Shown here: positions 1 through 9,797 of the stretch, in pieces
How positions within the stretch are numbered: the stretch's first letter is position 1
How the letters are laid out: each line of letters starts with the position of its first letter
Origin: a bacterium
GTDB lineage: Bacteria > Zhuqueibacterota > Zhuqueibacteria > Oleimicrobiales > Geothermoviventaceae
Direction of reading: 5' to 3'
DNA length: 64,000 nucleotides
NCBI GenBank assembly: GCA_028275345.1
Contig: JAPWUV010000013.1
Location: 33,210 to 97,209 of the forward strand
The notes under the pieces: model-generated
The model's input: only the letters and a program-made list of their open reading frames with translations
What the model was told of the DNA's origin: nothing
The model's database searches: none
Translations under genes and position numbers: made by a program

Positions 1-759
1 GAGGTCGGGTGGGCGACGGGATCGGTAGTGCTGCGGCACCTGCGCACGCGGGCGGTGCTGCAGGCCGATACGGTCGTCTACTACCGCGCCAGAGGCGTTG
101 CCGAGGGCCACGGTTCGCCGCGGATCGTGCAGGAGGATTCGACCGGAGTGCCCGTATTCACCCTGACGGGACGCACCGTGCGTTGGCTCGACGATTCGCG
201 CCTCTTTCAAGCGGAGGGGCAGGTTCGAATCGAGCAGGCTGGGTCGTGGGCAACTTGCGATAGCCTCCACTTCTGGAGATCCAAGAATGTGGCTGTCCTG
301 GCGGGCAATCCCACGACCTGGCGGCGCTGGGAGAGGATGACGGGTGAGAGGATGGAGTGGCACTTCGCCCAGGACTCCCTTCGCGAAGTGCATGTATGGG
401 GGAAGGCGACCGTAGTGAGCGAAGGGGATACGCTCAGGCCCGGGACGCGCCAGAACCGGGTGCAAGGGGACACGATCCGCATCCTCTTCGCCTCCGGAGA
501 CCCCCGTCAGGTGGAGGTGGAAGGGCGAGCAACGGCCCTGTATTACGTCTTCGAGAAGACGGAACCGAAAGGCGCGAACTGGGTGCTCGGAGACCGCATT
601 CGAGCCTGGATCGAGAATGGGCGGGTGGAGCGGATGGAAGTGATCGGGGCTCCGGAAGCAGCGGAGGGGAAATACTATCCGGAGCGGATTGTCAGCCTTG
701 CCCGGCAGGAGTCGGTCGTGCCGGAAAGGCCTTTGCCGAGCCGAGAGAGAGGGCTATGA
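1..759 (+). CDS. OstA/LptA-like LPS transport protein, 5' partial
   Basis: The frame is open from the first base, so the start lies upstream; a GTG at 28 is only an internal candidate. The 252 visible codons carry the alternating short beta-strand pattern of the OstA/LptA/LptC jelly-roll, for example [19 protein letters not shown] and [19 protein letters not shown], in which 'adtvvy/aegqvri' repeats recur. Such periplasmic proteins form the bridge that carries lipopolysaccharide from the inner-membrane ABC transporter to LptD. The stop codon overlaps the lptB start (ATGA), as expected for translationally coupled lpt genes. Assignment to LptA rather than an LptC or a large OstA-domain protein is not possible without the N-terminus. 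Confidence 0.7.
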   Translation, partial: EVGWATGSVVLRHLRTRAVLQADTVVYYRARGVAEGHGSPRIVQEDSTGVPVFTLTGRTVRWLDDSRLFQAEGQVRIEQAGSWATCDSLHFWRSKNVAVLAGNPTTWRRWERMTGERMEWHFAQDSLREVHVWGKATVVSEGDTLRPGTRQNRVQGDTIRILFASGDPRQVEVEGRATALYYVFEKTEPKGANWVLGDRIRAWIENGRVERMEVIGAPEAAEGKYYPERIVSLARQESVVPERPLPSRERGL

Positions 760-1547
760 GCACGGCGTACCCTGTGGAGGAGCTGATTGCCATGCCCGGG
801 GAAGCTCCCTTGCGGGAGAGGGCCGTGTTGCGGGCCGAGGGCTTGGTGAAGGTCTACGGCAAGCGCAAGGTTGTGAACCAGGTGAATCTGATTGTGCGGC
901 AGGGGGAAATCGTAGGCCTTCTCGGGCCGAATGGGGCGGGCAAGACCACCACCTTCTACATGATCACGGGGCTGATCCGGCCGACGGCGGGACGCATCTA
1001 CCTGGATGACCAAGACATCACCTCGTTGCCTATGTACCGGCGGGCCCGCCTGGGGATCGGTTACCTTTCCCAGGAAGCCAGCATTTTCCGCGGACTCACC
1101 GTGGAGCAGAATCTGATGGCTATCCTGGAGACGTTGCCTCTGTCGAAAGCGGAGCGGCAGGAACGGTTGCGGAGCCTGCTGGAAGAATTGAACGTGGCGC
1201 ATCTGGCCAAGAGCAAAGCGTACAATCTGTCCGGCGGGGAGCGGCGCCGCGTGGAGATTGCGCGCTCGCTGGTCACCCGCCCGCGTTTCATGCTTCTGGA
1301 CGAGCCCTTTGCGGGCGTGGATCCCATCGCCGTGGAGGACATCCAGCAAATCGTGCGGGACTTGAAGCGGCGGGGAATCGGTGTGCTCATCACCGATCAT
1401 AACGTGCACGAAACACTGTCCATCACGGATCGCGCCTATCTGCTGTATGAGGGAGTGGTGCTGAAGGAGGGGACGGCCGAGTTCCTGGCGAATGATCCGG
1501 AGGCGCGCCGGCTCTACCTCGGCGATCGTTTCCGCCTGGACCGCTAA
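756..1547 (+). CDS. lptB: LPS export ABC transporter ATP-binding protein LptB
   Basis: 263-residue ABC ATPase of the LptB/LivF-like class that powers extraction of lipopolysaccharide from the inner membrane with LptFG. Visible motifs are Walker A GPNGAGKT (57-64), Q-loop near 106 (SQEASIFR), signature LSGGE (158-162), Walker B FMLLDEP (178-184), D-loop AGVDP and switch histidine at 215 (ITDHNV). The sequences [16 protein letters not shown] and [10 protein letters not shown] are characteristic of LptB. It has an N-terminal extension of about 24 residues before the usual start of the ATPase fold. The ATG at 756 overlaps the stop of the OstA-like gene (ATGA), which supports this start and coupling. 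Confidence 0.93.
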   Translation: MSTAYPVEELIAMPGEAPLRERAVLRAEGLVKVYGKRKVVNQVNLIVRQGEIVGLLGPNGAGKTTTFYMITGLIRPTAGRIYLDDQDITSLPMYRRARLGIGYLSQEASIFRGLTVEQNLMAILETLPLSKAERQERLRSLLEELNVAHLAKSKAYNLSGGERRRVEIARSLVTRPRFMLLDEPFAGVDPIAVEDIQQIVRDLKRRGIGVLITDHNVHETLSITDRAYLLYEGVVLKEGTAEFLANDPEARRLYLGDRFRLDR

Positions 1548-1652
1548 CGAGCGGACGGCCGAAGTGAGAAGTGAATCTCGGCAGCCATAGGACGAGGAAA
1601 GAGTGGGAGGAAGCGAGTTGCTCCAGGTGATGAGCAGGAAGGTGGTGCGGGC

Positions 1653-3113
1653 ATGGTAGGACTGTCGCAGAGGCTCCAGCTTCAGCAAAAGCAGTCGCCC
1701 CAGCAGGTTTTGCTCTCGACGCTGTTGCAGTTGCCCCTCATGGCGCTGGAGCAGAAAATCCGCCTCGAGCTGGAGACCAACCCGCTTCTCGAACTGGATA
1801 CCGAGCCGGAACTGGAAGAGAACGAGGAGATGGAGGAGGTCCTCGAGGAGGAGCCACTTCCCGAACTCGATGAGGAACGCGCGGAAGAGGCGGAGGAGGA
1901 AGAGGAAACGGTCCGGGAAGTGACCGAAGAGCCGCCGGCCGACGAGATCGATTGGGAGGAGATCCTCAACGACATCGACAACTACCAACCGTACATCCCG
2001 CGGGAGCGAGACACGGAGGAGTACGAACGGCCGGAGGTGCAGCAGGTCACGCTCACGGACCACCTGCTGGAGCAGCTTCGTTTGACCAACCTCAATGAGA
2101 CGGAGCGGCTCGTTGGGGAGTACATTATCTGGAATCTCAACGCCTCAGGCTATCTCACGATGGACGTGGAGAGCATCGCCGAGGCGCTCAATGTCGACGT
2201 GGAAACCGTGGAGAAGGTGCTGGAAGTGATCCAGCACTTCGATCCGCCGGGAATTGCCGCCCGGAATCTGCAGGAATGCCTCCTGATCCAGCTGATGGAG
2301 AAGCCAAATCGCGATGAGCTGGCTGTGGAGATCGTCCGGAATCACTTCGATGACCTGGTGAACCGACGGTTCGAGAAATTGGCCAAGCGCTTCAATGTGC
2401 CTCTGGAACGAATTGGCCAGGCTTTGGAGGAAATCCGAAAGCTCAATCCCAAACCGGGCGAAGGATACGTTTCCATCGAGAGCCAGTACGTGGTGCCGGA
2501 CCTCACGGTGACCAAAGAGAATGGCGAGTTCAAGATCACGCTGAACGACTGGAATATCCCCAACCTTCGCATCAACCAACAGTACCGCAGGCTCTTGCTG
2601 GACAAGAGCGGGAGCTCGCGGGAGGCGAGGGAGTACATCCGAAAGCGGCTGGAGTCGGCGCGATGGCTGATCAATTCCATTCATCAGAGACGAGCCACGA
2701 TCCTGCGCGTCATGGAGGCCATCGTGCGCAGACAACGCGATTTCTTCGAGAACGGCCCCGAGCACCTGAAACCGATGGTCCTGAAGGACATCGCGGACGA
2801 CATCGGCATGGATATCTCCACCGTCAGCCGGGTGACAAGCGGGAAGTACGTCCAGACGGATTGGGGCGTCTTTGAGCTGAAATACTTCTTCAGCGAGGGT
2901 CTGCGAAGCGACGACGGGGAAGAGGTCTCCAACAAGACCATCAAGCAGAGGATCCGGCAGATCATTGAGGAGGAGGACAAACGCCATCCCCTCAGCGACC
3001 AGGAGATCGCAGATCTTCTGAAGAAGGAGGGGCTGAACGTCGCACGTCGGACGGTGGCCAAGTATCGCGAGCAAATGAACATTCCCGTGGCCCGCCTTCG
3101 CCGCGGCCTGTGA
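1653..3113 (+). CDS. rpoN: RNA polymerase sigma-54 factor
   Basis: 486-residue sigma-54, the alternative sigma factor that needs AAA+ enhancer-binding proteins. Region I (about 1-50) is rich in Gln and Leu and contains the typical [12 protein letters not shown] stretch. Region II (about 50-115) is extremely acidic with runs of Glu. The core-binding domain follows. The C-terminal helix-turn-helix ([16 protein letters not shown]) and the RpoN box [10 protein letters not shown] (464-473) recognise the -12 and -24 elements. The gene lies 105 bases after lptB, an arrangement common in diderms. An AGGAAGG sequence about 10 bases upstream supports ATG 1653. No HPF/YhbH or PTS gene follows; hslVU is next instead. 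Confidence 0.96.
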   Translation: MVGLSQRLQLQQKQSPQQVLLSTLLQLPLMALEQKIRLELETNPLLELDTEPELEENEEMEEVLEEEPLPELDEERAEEAEEEEETVREVTEEPPADEIDWEEILNDIDNYQPYIPRERDTEEYERPEVQQVTLTDHLLEQLRLTNLNETERLVGEYIIWNLNASGYLTMDVESIAEALNVDVETVEKVLEVIQHFDPPGIAARNLQECLLIQLMEKPNRDELAVEIVRNHFDDLVNRRFEKLAKRFNVPLERIGQALEEIRKLNPKPGEGYVSIESQYVVPDLTVTKENGEFKITLNDWNIPNLRINQQYRRLLLDKSGSSREAREYIRKRLESARWLINSIHQRRATILRVMEAIVRRQRDFFENGPEHLKPMVLKDIADDIGMDISTVSRVTSGKYVQTDWGVFELKYFFSEGLRSDDGEEVSNKTIKQRIRQIIEEEDKRHPLSDQEIADLLKKEGLNVARRTVAKYREQMNIPVARLRRGL

Positions 3114-3156
3114 GAGGCGCGGAGAGGAGGGTCCAGAGATAGGGGTGAGATCTCCC

Positions 3157-3696
3157 ATGAAGAAGTTCTCTTTCCACGCAACTACGATCATCGGCGTCCG
3201 GCGCAACGGCCAGGTGGCCCTGGGTGGCGACGGGCAGGTCACCTACGGAGAGACCATCGTGAAGCATGGGGCGCGGAAGGTCCGCAAAGTGTACGAGGGC
3301 CGCGTCCTGGCCGGGTTTGCGGGCTCGGCCGCCGACGCCTTCACCCTCTTCGAGCGTTTCGAGGAGAAGCTGGAACAGTACAAGGGCAATCTGGGGCGGG
3401 CTGCAGTGGAGCTGGCCAAGGATTGGCGCACCGACCGCTACCTGCGCCGCCTGGAGGCCCAACTCATCGTGATGGATCGCGAGAAGACCTACCTCATCTC
3501 CGGCAACGGCGATGTGCTGGAGCCGGATGATGAGATTGTGGCCATCGGCACCGGTGGCGGGTACGCCACGGCCGCAGCCCGAGCCCTTCTTCGGCACACG
3601 AACTTGAGCGCAGAAGAGATCGTTCGGGAGGCTTTGCAAATTGCTGCGGGCATCTGCATCTATACCAACGGGAACTTCACCATTGAGAAGCTTTGA
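3157..3696 (+). CDS. hslV: ATP-dependent protease peptidase subunit HslV (ClpQ)
   Basis: 179-residue proteolytic subunit of the HslUV two-component protease, a proteasome-like N-terminal-threonine hydrolase. The catalytic threonine is T9 in [12 protein letters not shown], so eight residues must be removed, as in Firmicutes ClpQ (MSSFHATTI) and unlike E. coli HslV, where only Met precedes Thr. Other family motifs are [47 protein letters not shown] and ICIYTN. I prefer ATG 3157; GTG 3145 is in frame and would add four residues. The coding end is 73 bases before the chosen hslU start, and the pair forms one unit. Confidence 0.95.
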   Translation: MKKFSFHATTIIGVRRNGQVALGGDGQVTYGETIVKHGARKVRKVYEGRVLAGFAGSAADAFTLFERFEEKLEQYKGNLGRAAVELAKDWRTDRYLRRLEAQLIVMDREKTYLISGNGDVLEPDDEIVAIGTGGGYATAAARALLRHTNLSAEEIVREALQIAAGICIYTNGNFTIEKL

Positions 3697-3769
3697 CGAG
3701 GAACTCGAGCACTGGTCGGGGGTGGAAGCGGAGCCGCAGCTACCTCGGCGAGAGGACCGCCTCAGCCGC

Positions 3770-5128
3770 ATGCGGGACCTCACGCCGGAAGAGATCGTGC
3801 GGGAGCTCGACAAGTACGTGGTCGGGCAAGAGAAGGCCAAGAAGTCGGTGGCCATTGCCTTGCGCAACCGGTGGAGGCGCCTGCAGGTGCCGGAGGGGCT
3901 CCGCGAAGAGATCATGCCCAATAACATCATCCTCATCGGTCCCACGGGCGTGGGCAAGACGGAGATCGCGCGCCGCTTAGCCCGCCTGGCTAACGCTCCG
4001 TTCATCAAGGTGGAGGCCTCCAAGTACACCGAAGTCGGTTACGTGGGCCGGGATGTGGAATCGATCATCCGGGACCTCACGGACATTGCGGTCAACATGG
4101 TCCGCAATGAGAGGATGGAAGAAGTCCGTCCGGTCGCGGAGACGATCGCCACCCGGCGGCTCCTGAGCATCCTTCACCCCCCACCCAGACGGCGGCGTCG
4201 ACGGGCCGTCCCGGAAGAAGGCGGTCGCGACGAGCGCCGGGAACGATGGCTCCGATCTTTGGCCAAGCTGCGGGAAAAACTGCTGGCTGGCGAACTGAAC
4301 GATCGGTACGTGGAGCTGGAGGTCCCGGTCGAGACGCAACCGGTCATGCAGGTGGTCACGCCAATGGGGGTGGAGGAGCTCGGCATCAATTTCGATGAGA
4401 TGCTCGAGTCCGTCTTCCCTCGGCGGACCAAGCGCCGGAGGATGACCGTCCAGGAGGCCCACCGCTATCTCGTGCAGGAGGAGTCCCAGAAATTGGTGGA
4501 CATGGACGAGGTCGTACGCGAGGCGATCCAGCGCGTCGAGCAATCGGGCATCGTCTTTCTGGACGAGATCGACAAGCTCATCAGCACCGATGGCGGGGTG
4601 GGCCCGGACGTATCGCGCGAGGGGGTCCAGCGCGATCTTCTTCCCATTGTGGAAGGCTGCAGCGTGATGACCAAATACGGGATGGTGCGTACCGACCACA
4701 TCCTCTTCATCGCGGCCGGCGCATTTCACAATGCCAAACCCTCCGACTTGATCCCCGAGCTACAGGGTCGGTTCCCCATTCGCGTGGAGCTGCAGCCGCT
4801 CACCGCCGACGACTTCGTCCGTATCCTCACGGAACCGGAGAACGCATTGATCAAGCAGTACAAGGCGCTGCTGGCCACGGAGGGGATCGAAGTGCACTTC
4901 ACCGACGGGGCCATCCGCGAGATCGCGAAGACCGCAAGCGAAGTCAACGAGCGGGCGGAAGATATCGGCGCTCGCAGGCTGCACACGGTGATGACTACGC
5001 TGCTTGAGGATCTCCTCTTCAAGGCGCCCAACCTGCGGAAGAAGAGGGTAGTGATCGATCGGCGCAAAGTGCAGAAGGTGTTCAAAGAGATCGTCGAGGA
5101 CGAGGACCTGAGTCGCTACATCCTGTAG
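3770..5128 (+). CDS. hslU: ATP-dependent protease ATPase subunit HslU (ClpY)
   Basis: 452-residue AAA+ unfoldase that feeds substrates into HslV. Walker A is GPTGVGKT (57-64), the pore-loop GYVG is at 90-93 and Walker B is IVFLDEID (261-268). The sensor/arginine-finger segment [12 protein letters not shown] and the C-terminal LSRYIL tail, which inserts into HslV, are present. The intermediate I-domain (about 110-230) carries an unusually basic patch of seven arginines around residue 140. The start is taken as ATG 3770 because [20 protein letters not shown] matches the family N-terminus. The frame stays open upstream to the hslV overlap (GTG 3722 is possible), so a longer form is not excluded. 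Confidence 0.95.
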   Translation: MRDLTPEEIVRELDKYVVGQEKAKKSVAIALRNRWRRLQVPEGLREEIMPNNIILIGPTGVGKTEIARRLARLANAPFIKVEASKYTEVGYVGRDVESIIRDLTDIAVNMVRNERMEEVRPVAETIATRRLLSILHPPPRRRRRRAVPEEGGRDERRERWLRSLAKLREKLLAGELNDRYVELEVPVETQPVMQVVTPMGVEELGINFDEMLESVFPRRTKRRRMTVQEAHRYLVQEESQKLVDMDEVVREAIQRVEQSGIVFLDEIDKLISTDGGVGPDVSREGVQRDLLPIVEGCSVMTKYGMVRTDHILFIAAGAFHNAKPSDLIPELQGRFPIRVELQPLTADDFVRILTEPENALIKQYKALLATEGIEVHFTDGAIREIAKTASEVNERAEDIGARRLHTVMTTLLEDLLFKAPNLRKKRVVIDRRKVQKVFKEIVEDEDLSRYIL

Positions 5129-5140
5129 GAGGAGCCGGCC

Positions 5141-6058
5141 TTGAAAAGGGACTTCCTGGCGGTCACGGATTTGAGTCGCGAGGAAATCGAGCGCGTCTAC
5201 CACCTGAGCCGAGAACTGAAGGCGAAGCAGCGATCCGGGGAGCCCCATCCCCTTCTGCAGGGGAAGATCCTGGCGATGATCTTCCAGAAGCCGTCGGCGC
5301 GGACTCGCGTTTCCTTCGAAGCGGGGATGGTCCAGCTCGGGGGCCAAGCGATCTACTTGGCCCCGTCAGATATCCAGATGGGCAAGCGGGAGAGCACGGC
5401 GGACATTGCGCGGGTACTGAGCCGCTACTGCGATGCCATCATGGCCCGGGTCTTCAGCCACAACGACGTGGCGGAGCTGGCGGCGCATGCCTCCGTGCCG
5501 GTGATCAATGGTCTGAGCGACCTGCTCCATCCGTGTCAGGTGCTGTCGGATCTTTTCACGATCGGGGAGCATCTCGGTCGGACCGAGGACTTCGTCCTGG
5601 CCTGGGTCGGCGACGGTAACAACGTCTGCCATTCCTGGCTCAACATGTCCACCCGCTTCCGCTTCGCCCTGCGCTTGGCCATCCCGGAGGGTTACGATCC
5701 GGACGAGCAGCTTCTGGCAAACGCCAAGCGCGCCGGATTGAGTGAGATCGCCCTTTTCCGGGACCCAAGGGAGGCGGTGAAGGGCGCCGATGTGATCTAT
5801 ACCGACGTTTGGGCGAGCATGGGGCAGGAAGCCGAGGCGGAGCAGCGAAAGCTCGCGTTCCGCCGGTTTCAGGTGAATGAGGAATTGCTCGCTCACGCAG
5901 CTCCGGGCGCCAAGGTGATGCACTGTCTCCCCGCCCACCGGGGCGAAGAGGTCACCGATGGAGTGCTGGACGGACCTCAGTCCATTGTCTTCGATCAGGC
6001 GGAAAACCGCCTTCACGTGCAAAAGGCCTTGTTGGTATTTCTCCTGAAAGAGGCGTGA
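5141..6058 (+). CDS. argF: Ornithine carbamoyltransferase
   Basis: 305-residue enzyme that transfers the carbamoyl group of carbamoyl phosphate to ornithine, giving citrulline in arginine biosynthesis. The carbamoyl-phosphate loop SARTR is at 52-56 and HPCQ at 130-133. The ornithine-binding SMG loop at 226-228 distinguishes it from aspartate and N-acetylornithine transcarbamylases. The catalytic HCLP motif is at 261-264. The start is TTG 5141 with a GTAGGAGGA ribosome-binding sequence that overlaps the hslU stop. No other arginine gene is adjacent, so the position after hslVU is likely a genomic-neighbourhood effect rather than a pathway operon. Confidence 0.94.
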   Translation: MKRDFLAVTDLSREEIERVYHLSRELKAKQRSGEPHPLLQGKILAMIFQKPSARTRVSFEAGMVQLGGQAIYLAPSDIQMGKRESTADIARVLSRYCDAIMARVFSHNDVAELAAHASVPVINGLSDLLHPCQVLSDLFTIGEHLGRTEDFVLAWVGDGNNVCHSWLNMSTRFRFALRLAIPEGYDPDEQLLANAKRAGLSEIALFRDPREAVKGADVIYTDVWASMGQEAEAEQRKLAFRRFQVNEELLAHAAPGAKVMHCLPAHRGEEVTDGVLDGPQSIVFDQAENRLHVQKALLVFLLKEA

Positions 6059-6088
6059 GCTAACCTCCTGGGCGGCTTCGACCAAGCT

Positions 6089-6107
6089 CCGGCTTCTGCG
6101 CAGCCGG
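6089..6107 (+). terminator. Short hairpin after argF, possible weak terminator
   Basis: A perfect 6-bp GC-rich stem (CCGGCT / AGCCGG) with a 7-base loop lies 30 bases after the argF stop. No T-run follows, so intrinsic termination is doubtful; RNA processing or chance is equally possible. Confidence 0.3.
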
Positions 6108-6234
6108 GCGGGCGGGGAGCGAGATTCTGGCCGGAGCGGTCGCATCGGTGCCGTGGGGCTTCCCTCGCTTTCCGCATGCTGAGGTTGGGGAGGCCAAGGG
6201 CGCGGCAGGACGGTCTTGGGAACGGGAGCCTGGA

Positions 6235-7239
6235 ATGCAGGGATTCGAGCTTCCGAGGCTGGAGGAGAAAGAGGTAGAGGCGGTTCTCTTCTCGCCGGCT
6301 TACGAGGATCGGTGGGATCAGTTCGTCCGCGGAGCGAATAACGGCACGCTATTCCATCTACGCCGCTTCCTGAGCTACCACCCACAGGGACGTTTCCAGG
6401 ACCACTCCCTCCTGTTCTTCAAGGAAGGGAGGCTGTTGTCTGTGTTTCCGGCGGTGGAGTTGCATCGGGACGGCAGGCGCGTGCTCGTGAGCCACGCGGG
6501 GGCATCGTACGGCGGCTTTGTGGTCCGCAGCGATCTGTCCCTGCGCGATGCCTTCCGGCTTGTGTGGGCCCTCGATCGCTACGCCCAGCGTCAGGGATTC
6601 GATGCGGTGGAAATCACCGAGCCGCCGATGATTTACCTTCAGCGGCCCAGCAACTACCTGGACTTCGCCCTCATGCAGACGGGTTTCGCGTACAAGAAAC
6701 GCGAGGTTTCCAGCGTTGTGCCCCTGGACTTCGGGCCCGACGATGTGTTCTCGGTGTTCGCGGAGAGCTCCCGCCGCGCAGTGCGGCGCGCGATGAAATC
6801 CCAGCTGGTCGTGAGGCAATCGGAGGACTTCGAGAGGTTCTACCAGATCCTCAAGAAGAATCTCAAACTGCGGCACAATGTGCAGCCGACGCACTCGCTG
6901 GGGGAGCTCCTCCGTCTGAAAGAGCTGTTCCCCGAGGAGATCCAGCTCTACGCCGCTTATCTTGGCTCCACGATGGTAGCGGGGGTGGTGCAGTTCGTCT
7001 GTAATCCGAGAGTCACCTTGGCCTTCTACATCAGCCATGACGAAGACTACCGGGAGTACCGGGGCGTCAATTTGCTCTTCTACGAAATCATCCGGAAGGC
7101 GGTGCTGGACGGCTTCCGTTTCCTGGACTTCGGCATCTTCACTGTGAACATGGATCCGAACTGGGGTTTGGCCCGCTTCAAGGAGAGCTTCGGGGCTCAG
7201 GGGGTGTTCCGCGACACCTGGCAGAAAGTCTACTGCTGA
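6235..7239 (+). CDS. FemAB/GNAT-like acyltransferase
   Basis: 334-residue cytoplasmic protein of the FemAB-like double-GNAT fold used to add amino acids or acyl groups to cell-envelope precursors. Features are the N-terminal WDQFVRGANNGTLFH, the central RRAVRRAMKS basic helix, and the C-terminal GNAT signature with YISHDEDYREYRGVNLLFYE followed by FDFGIFT-like LDFGIFTVNMDPNWG. The start ATG 6235 has GGGAG seven bases upstream; an in-frame GTG at 6148 would add 29 residues with no clear role. The gene opens a cell-envelope cluster with three glycosyltransferases, so a role in decorating lipid-linked or surface polysaccharide is a reasonable inference. The acceptor is unknown. Confidence 0.75.
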   Translation: MQGFELPRLEEKEVEAVLFSPAYEDRWDQFVRGANNGTLFHLRRFLSYHPQGRFQDHSLLFFKEGRLLSVFPAVELHRDGRRVLVSHAGASYGGFVVRSDLSLRDAFRLVWALDRYAQRQGFDAVEITEPPMIYLQRPSNYLDFALMQTGFAYKKREVSSVVPLDFGPDDVFSVFAESSRRAVRRAMKSQLVVRQSEDFERFYQILKKNLKLRHNVQPTHSLGELLRLKELFPEEIQLYAAYLGSTMVAGVVQFVCNPRVTLAFYISHDEDYREYRGVNLLFYEIIRKAVLDGFRFLDFGIFTVNMDPNWGLARFKESFGAQGVFRDTWQKVYC

Positions 7240-7423
7240 GCCCCTGCCGTTTGGGCGAGGGAGCCCCGGCCGTCGAGAGGTTCCGCCTGCTCGCCCGAAA
7301 CGGGTCCGGTAGAGAGGAGGAGAGGCCATCTTCATCCCGGACGTGGTGACTTGAAGCCAGGACTGCGGGTCCGGGGGTGTCCCTCCGGACTTTTCATTCT
7401 CGGGAAAGCGGAGCGGAAAACGG

Positions 7424-8524
7424 ATGCGCATCCTCCACATAGCCCCGCAAAACGTGGCTGGCGTGCCCATCACTTTCGTTCGCGCCGAAAGGCAGCTCGG
7501 ACACGAGAGCCGGCTCATCACCCTGTATCGTGACCCGCGAGGCTACGAGGAGGACATCTGCCTGGAGCTGCCCCTTTTCGATTCCGGAGTTGTTCGACTC
7601 GCCAAGCGGCTGTTTGCGCCTCCGGAGCGACTGGATGTCTCGTGCGACGCTCGACAGCCCCGTGGCCGCCCGCCCGTCTGGGAGCCCAGGTTCGCCGAGC
7701 GGCTTCTGCTTCGTCTCCGAGAGGGGATTTGGAAGTCCAAAGTGGAGCGGACCCTGACGGAGATCGACGCGGACTCTTTCGACTTGATCCAGTACGACGG
7801 GGGACTCGACTTCTTCCGCGATGGGCGGGTGGCGCGTCGGTTCAAGTCGCTGGGGAAACGGATCGTGTGCTGCTACACAGGCAGCGATCTGCGGACCCGA
7901 GGCGTGATTGCTGCGGTGGACGGCTTAGCCGATCTACGCGCGACCGTGGAATACGATCACAAGCGCCTGTACCCCGGGATCATGCACGTTTTCTTTCCGT
8001 TCGAGCCCGAGAGGATGCCGGCCAGGCGAAGGCTCGACGACGGGAAATTGAGGATCGGGCATGCCCCTTCTGTGCGCCGGGCGAAGGGGACCGCGCGGAT
8101 CCTCCAAGCCCTCCGGACGCTCAGGGAACGGTATCCTCAGCTCGAAATTGTTCTCATCGAAGGGTTGCCCCATGCTCGGGCCCTGGAACTCAAGTCCCTC
8201 TGCGACATCTTCGTGGATCAGATCGGGGATCTCGGGTACGGCATCAATTCCCTTGAGGCGCTGGCCATGGGCATCCCGGTAGCCACATCTCTGGCCCCGG
8301 GCTTCGCCGAGGAATATGCCGACCATCCCTTTGTGGCGGTCACGGCAGAGAATCTGGAGAGCCAGCTGGAGCGGCTCATCCTGGATGCGGATCTGCGCGC
8401 CGCCCTCGGCGCGAAAGGGAAGGAGTGGGTGAGGCAGTACCACGATGCCCGACAGGTGGTTCGAAGGCTCCACGCAGCCCTCGGGGTCGGAAACGGATTG
8501 GTCCGGCATGATTCGGGCTTGTGA
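7424..8524 (+). CDS. Glycosyltransferase, GT4-like (GT-B fold)
   Basis: 366-residue cytoplasmic protein. The N-terminus MRILHIAPQNVAGVP is a typical first Rossmann strand with glycine-rich loop. The C-terminal half has IGHAPSVRRAKGTARILQAL, LEIVLIEGLPHARAL and the nucleotide-sugar loop DQIGDLGYGINSLEALAMGIPV, which corresponds to the E-x7-E region of GT4 enzymes (GxxSLEAxAxGxPV). Similar proteins sit in capsule, O-antigen and S-layer glycan clusters. It precedes a second GT4 enzyme by 138 bases. Donor and acceptor cannot be deduced. Confidence 0.8.
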   Translation: MRILHIAPQNVAGVPITFVRAERQLGHESRLITLYRDPRGYEEDICLELPLFDSGVVRLAKRLFAPPERLDVSCDARQPRGRPPVWEPRFAERLLLRLREGIWKSKVERTLTEIDADSFDLIQYDGGLDFFRDGRVARRFKSLGKRIVCCYTGSDLRTRGVIAAVDGLADLRATVEYDHKRLYPGIMHVFFPFEPERMPARRRLDDGKLRIGHAPSVRRAKGTARILQALRTLRERYPQLEIVLIEGLPHARALELKSLCDIFVDQIGDLGYGINSLEALAMGIPVATSLAPGFAEEYADHPFVAVTAENLESQLERLILDADLRAALGAKGKEWVRQYHDARQVVRRLHAALGVGNGLVRHDSGL

Positions 8525-8662
8525 GTGGGGATCATGGTCATTGGGGCAGGAGCCCGTCGCAGTCCCGGAAGTGGGAGGCGGTCTCGCGCCGACGTCGCTG
8601 AGGGCACGGGAACCCGGGGATGCCGGCTGGGCCTGTTCGGCGAGCAGTGTGGATTCGAGGCG

Positions 8663-9769
8663 ATGCGCATCCTCTTTGCCAATTCGATCCAGATGTTCGG
8701 CGGCGCTGAGGTGTGGTTCCTGCAGGTGGCGGAAGGCCTGCGCGCTAGGGGGCATTGGGTGGGACTTGTGTGCCGTCCCCACACCGAACTCGAGAAAAGG
8801 GCCTTACGAGCGGGAGTGCCGGTCATTCCGTTTCGCTTCGGTGCGGACGTGGGACCTCTGGCCGTGACGCGCGCCTTGCGGCTTTTACGCCGCCTGCATC
8901 CGGACATCATCTGCACCAATCAGGACAAGGAACTGCGGACCTTCGGTCTGGCCGCCAAAGTCACAGGGATCGGCCGAGTGGTTCACCGGCGGGCCATCGA
9001 CCATCCGTTAAAAAACAATCTTCGTTACCGCCTCACGTACACCTGGCTTGCCGATGTGGTGGTCGCCAATTCCTTCGCTACCCGGAGCACACTGGTGCGT
9101 AGCGCCCCGTGGCTGCGAAAGGCCCGAGTGGAGGTGATCTACAACGGGGTCGATCCGGGGCGCTTCGACGGGCCAGCCGCCGCTGAGCTTCGAAGCGAAT
9201 GGGGATGTGGCGAACAGGATTTTGTGGTGGGATTCGTCGGCCAATTGGACGAACGGAAGGGGATCTCCACTTTGCTGGAGGCCTTCGAGCGGGCGGCGGT
9301 CCTTCGGCCGGAGGTGCGCTTGATCCTGGTTGGGGAAGGCCCGCTGGCCCCGAGGGTCGCCGAGTTCCGGCGGAAGTCGGCCGCGGGCGATCGAATCTTG
9401 CCGCTCGGATTTCGGGAGGACATCCCCCGCATCATGCGATCGCTAGACCTTCTCGTTCTCCCCAGCCTCTGGGAGGGCTTCGGGATTGTCCTGATCGAGG
9501 CGATGGCGGCTCGCAAGCCGGTGGTGGCGACCTGCGTGAGCAGCATCCCGGAGATCGTGGTTTCCGGAGAGACGGGGTTCCTGGTGCCTCCTGAGGATCC
9601 GGAAGCGCTTTGCCAAGCCATCCTCCGGCTCGCGACGGATCGCAACCTGGCGGCGGAAATGGGCCGGCGCGGGAGAGAGCGGGTAGAGGCCAGCTTCAGC
9701 CTGTCGCGGATGCTGAGGAAGTGGGAGGAGCTGTTTCGCGAGGTAGCATCGGAGCGGCCCGGACGTTGA
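8663..9769 (+). CDS. Glycosyltransferase family 4 protein
   Basis: 368-residue GT4 retaining glycosyltransferase. The N-terminal acceptor domain begins MRILFANSIQMFGGAEVW, the signature of GT4 enzymes. The linker holds VIYNGVDPGRF. The C-terminal donor domain has VGFVGQLDERKGISTLLEAF, LILVGEGPL, and the catalytic E-x7-E region PSLWEGFGIVLIEAMAARKPVVAT. I choose ATG 8663 because its product begins exactly at the family N-terminus, although the frame is open from 8525. It lies between another GT4 and a GT9 enzyme, consistent with assembly of lipopolysaccharide or another envelope glycan. Confidence 0.9.
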   Translation: MRILFANSIQMFGGAEVWFLQVAEGLRARGHWVGLVCRPHTELEKRALRAGVPVIPFRFGADVGPLAVTRALRLLRRLHPDIICTNQDKELRTFGLAAKVTGIGRVVHRRAIDHPLKNNLRYRLTYTWLADVVVANSFATRSTLVRSAPWLRKARVEVIYNGVDPGRFDGPAAAELRSEWGCGEQDFVVGFVGQLDERKGISTLLEAFERAAVLRPEVRLILVGEGPLAPRVAEFRRKSAAGDRILPLGFREDIPRIMRSLDLLVLPSLWEGFGIVLIEAMAARKPVVATCVSSIPEIVVSGETGFLVPPEDPEALCQAILRLATDRNLAAEMGRRGRERVEASFSLSRMLRKWEELFREVASERPGR

Positions 9770-9797
9770 GCCTGGGGATGCGGAGTAGAACGAGCGC

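Noticed and set aside
1682-1981. Serine-rich frame on the minus strand inside rpoN
   Set aside because: It is the mirror of the Glu-rich region of sigma-54 and has no start signal or family similarity.
6089-6107. Intrinsic terminator after argF
   Set aside because: The stem is short and no T-run follows, so I list it only as a weak hairpin.
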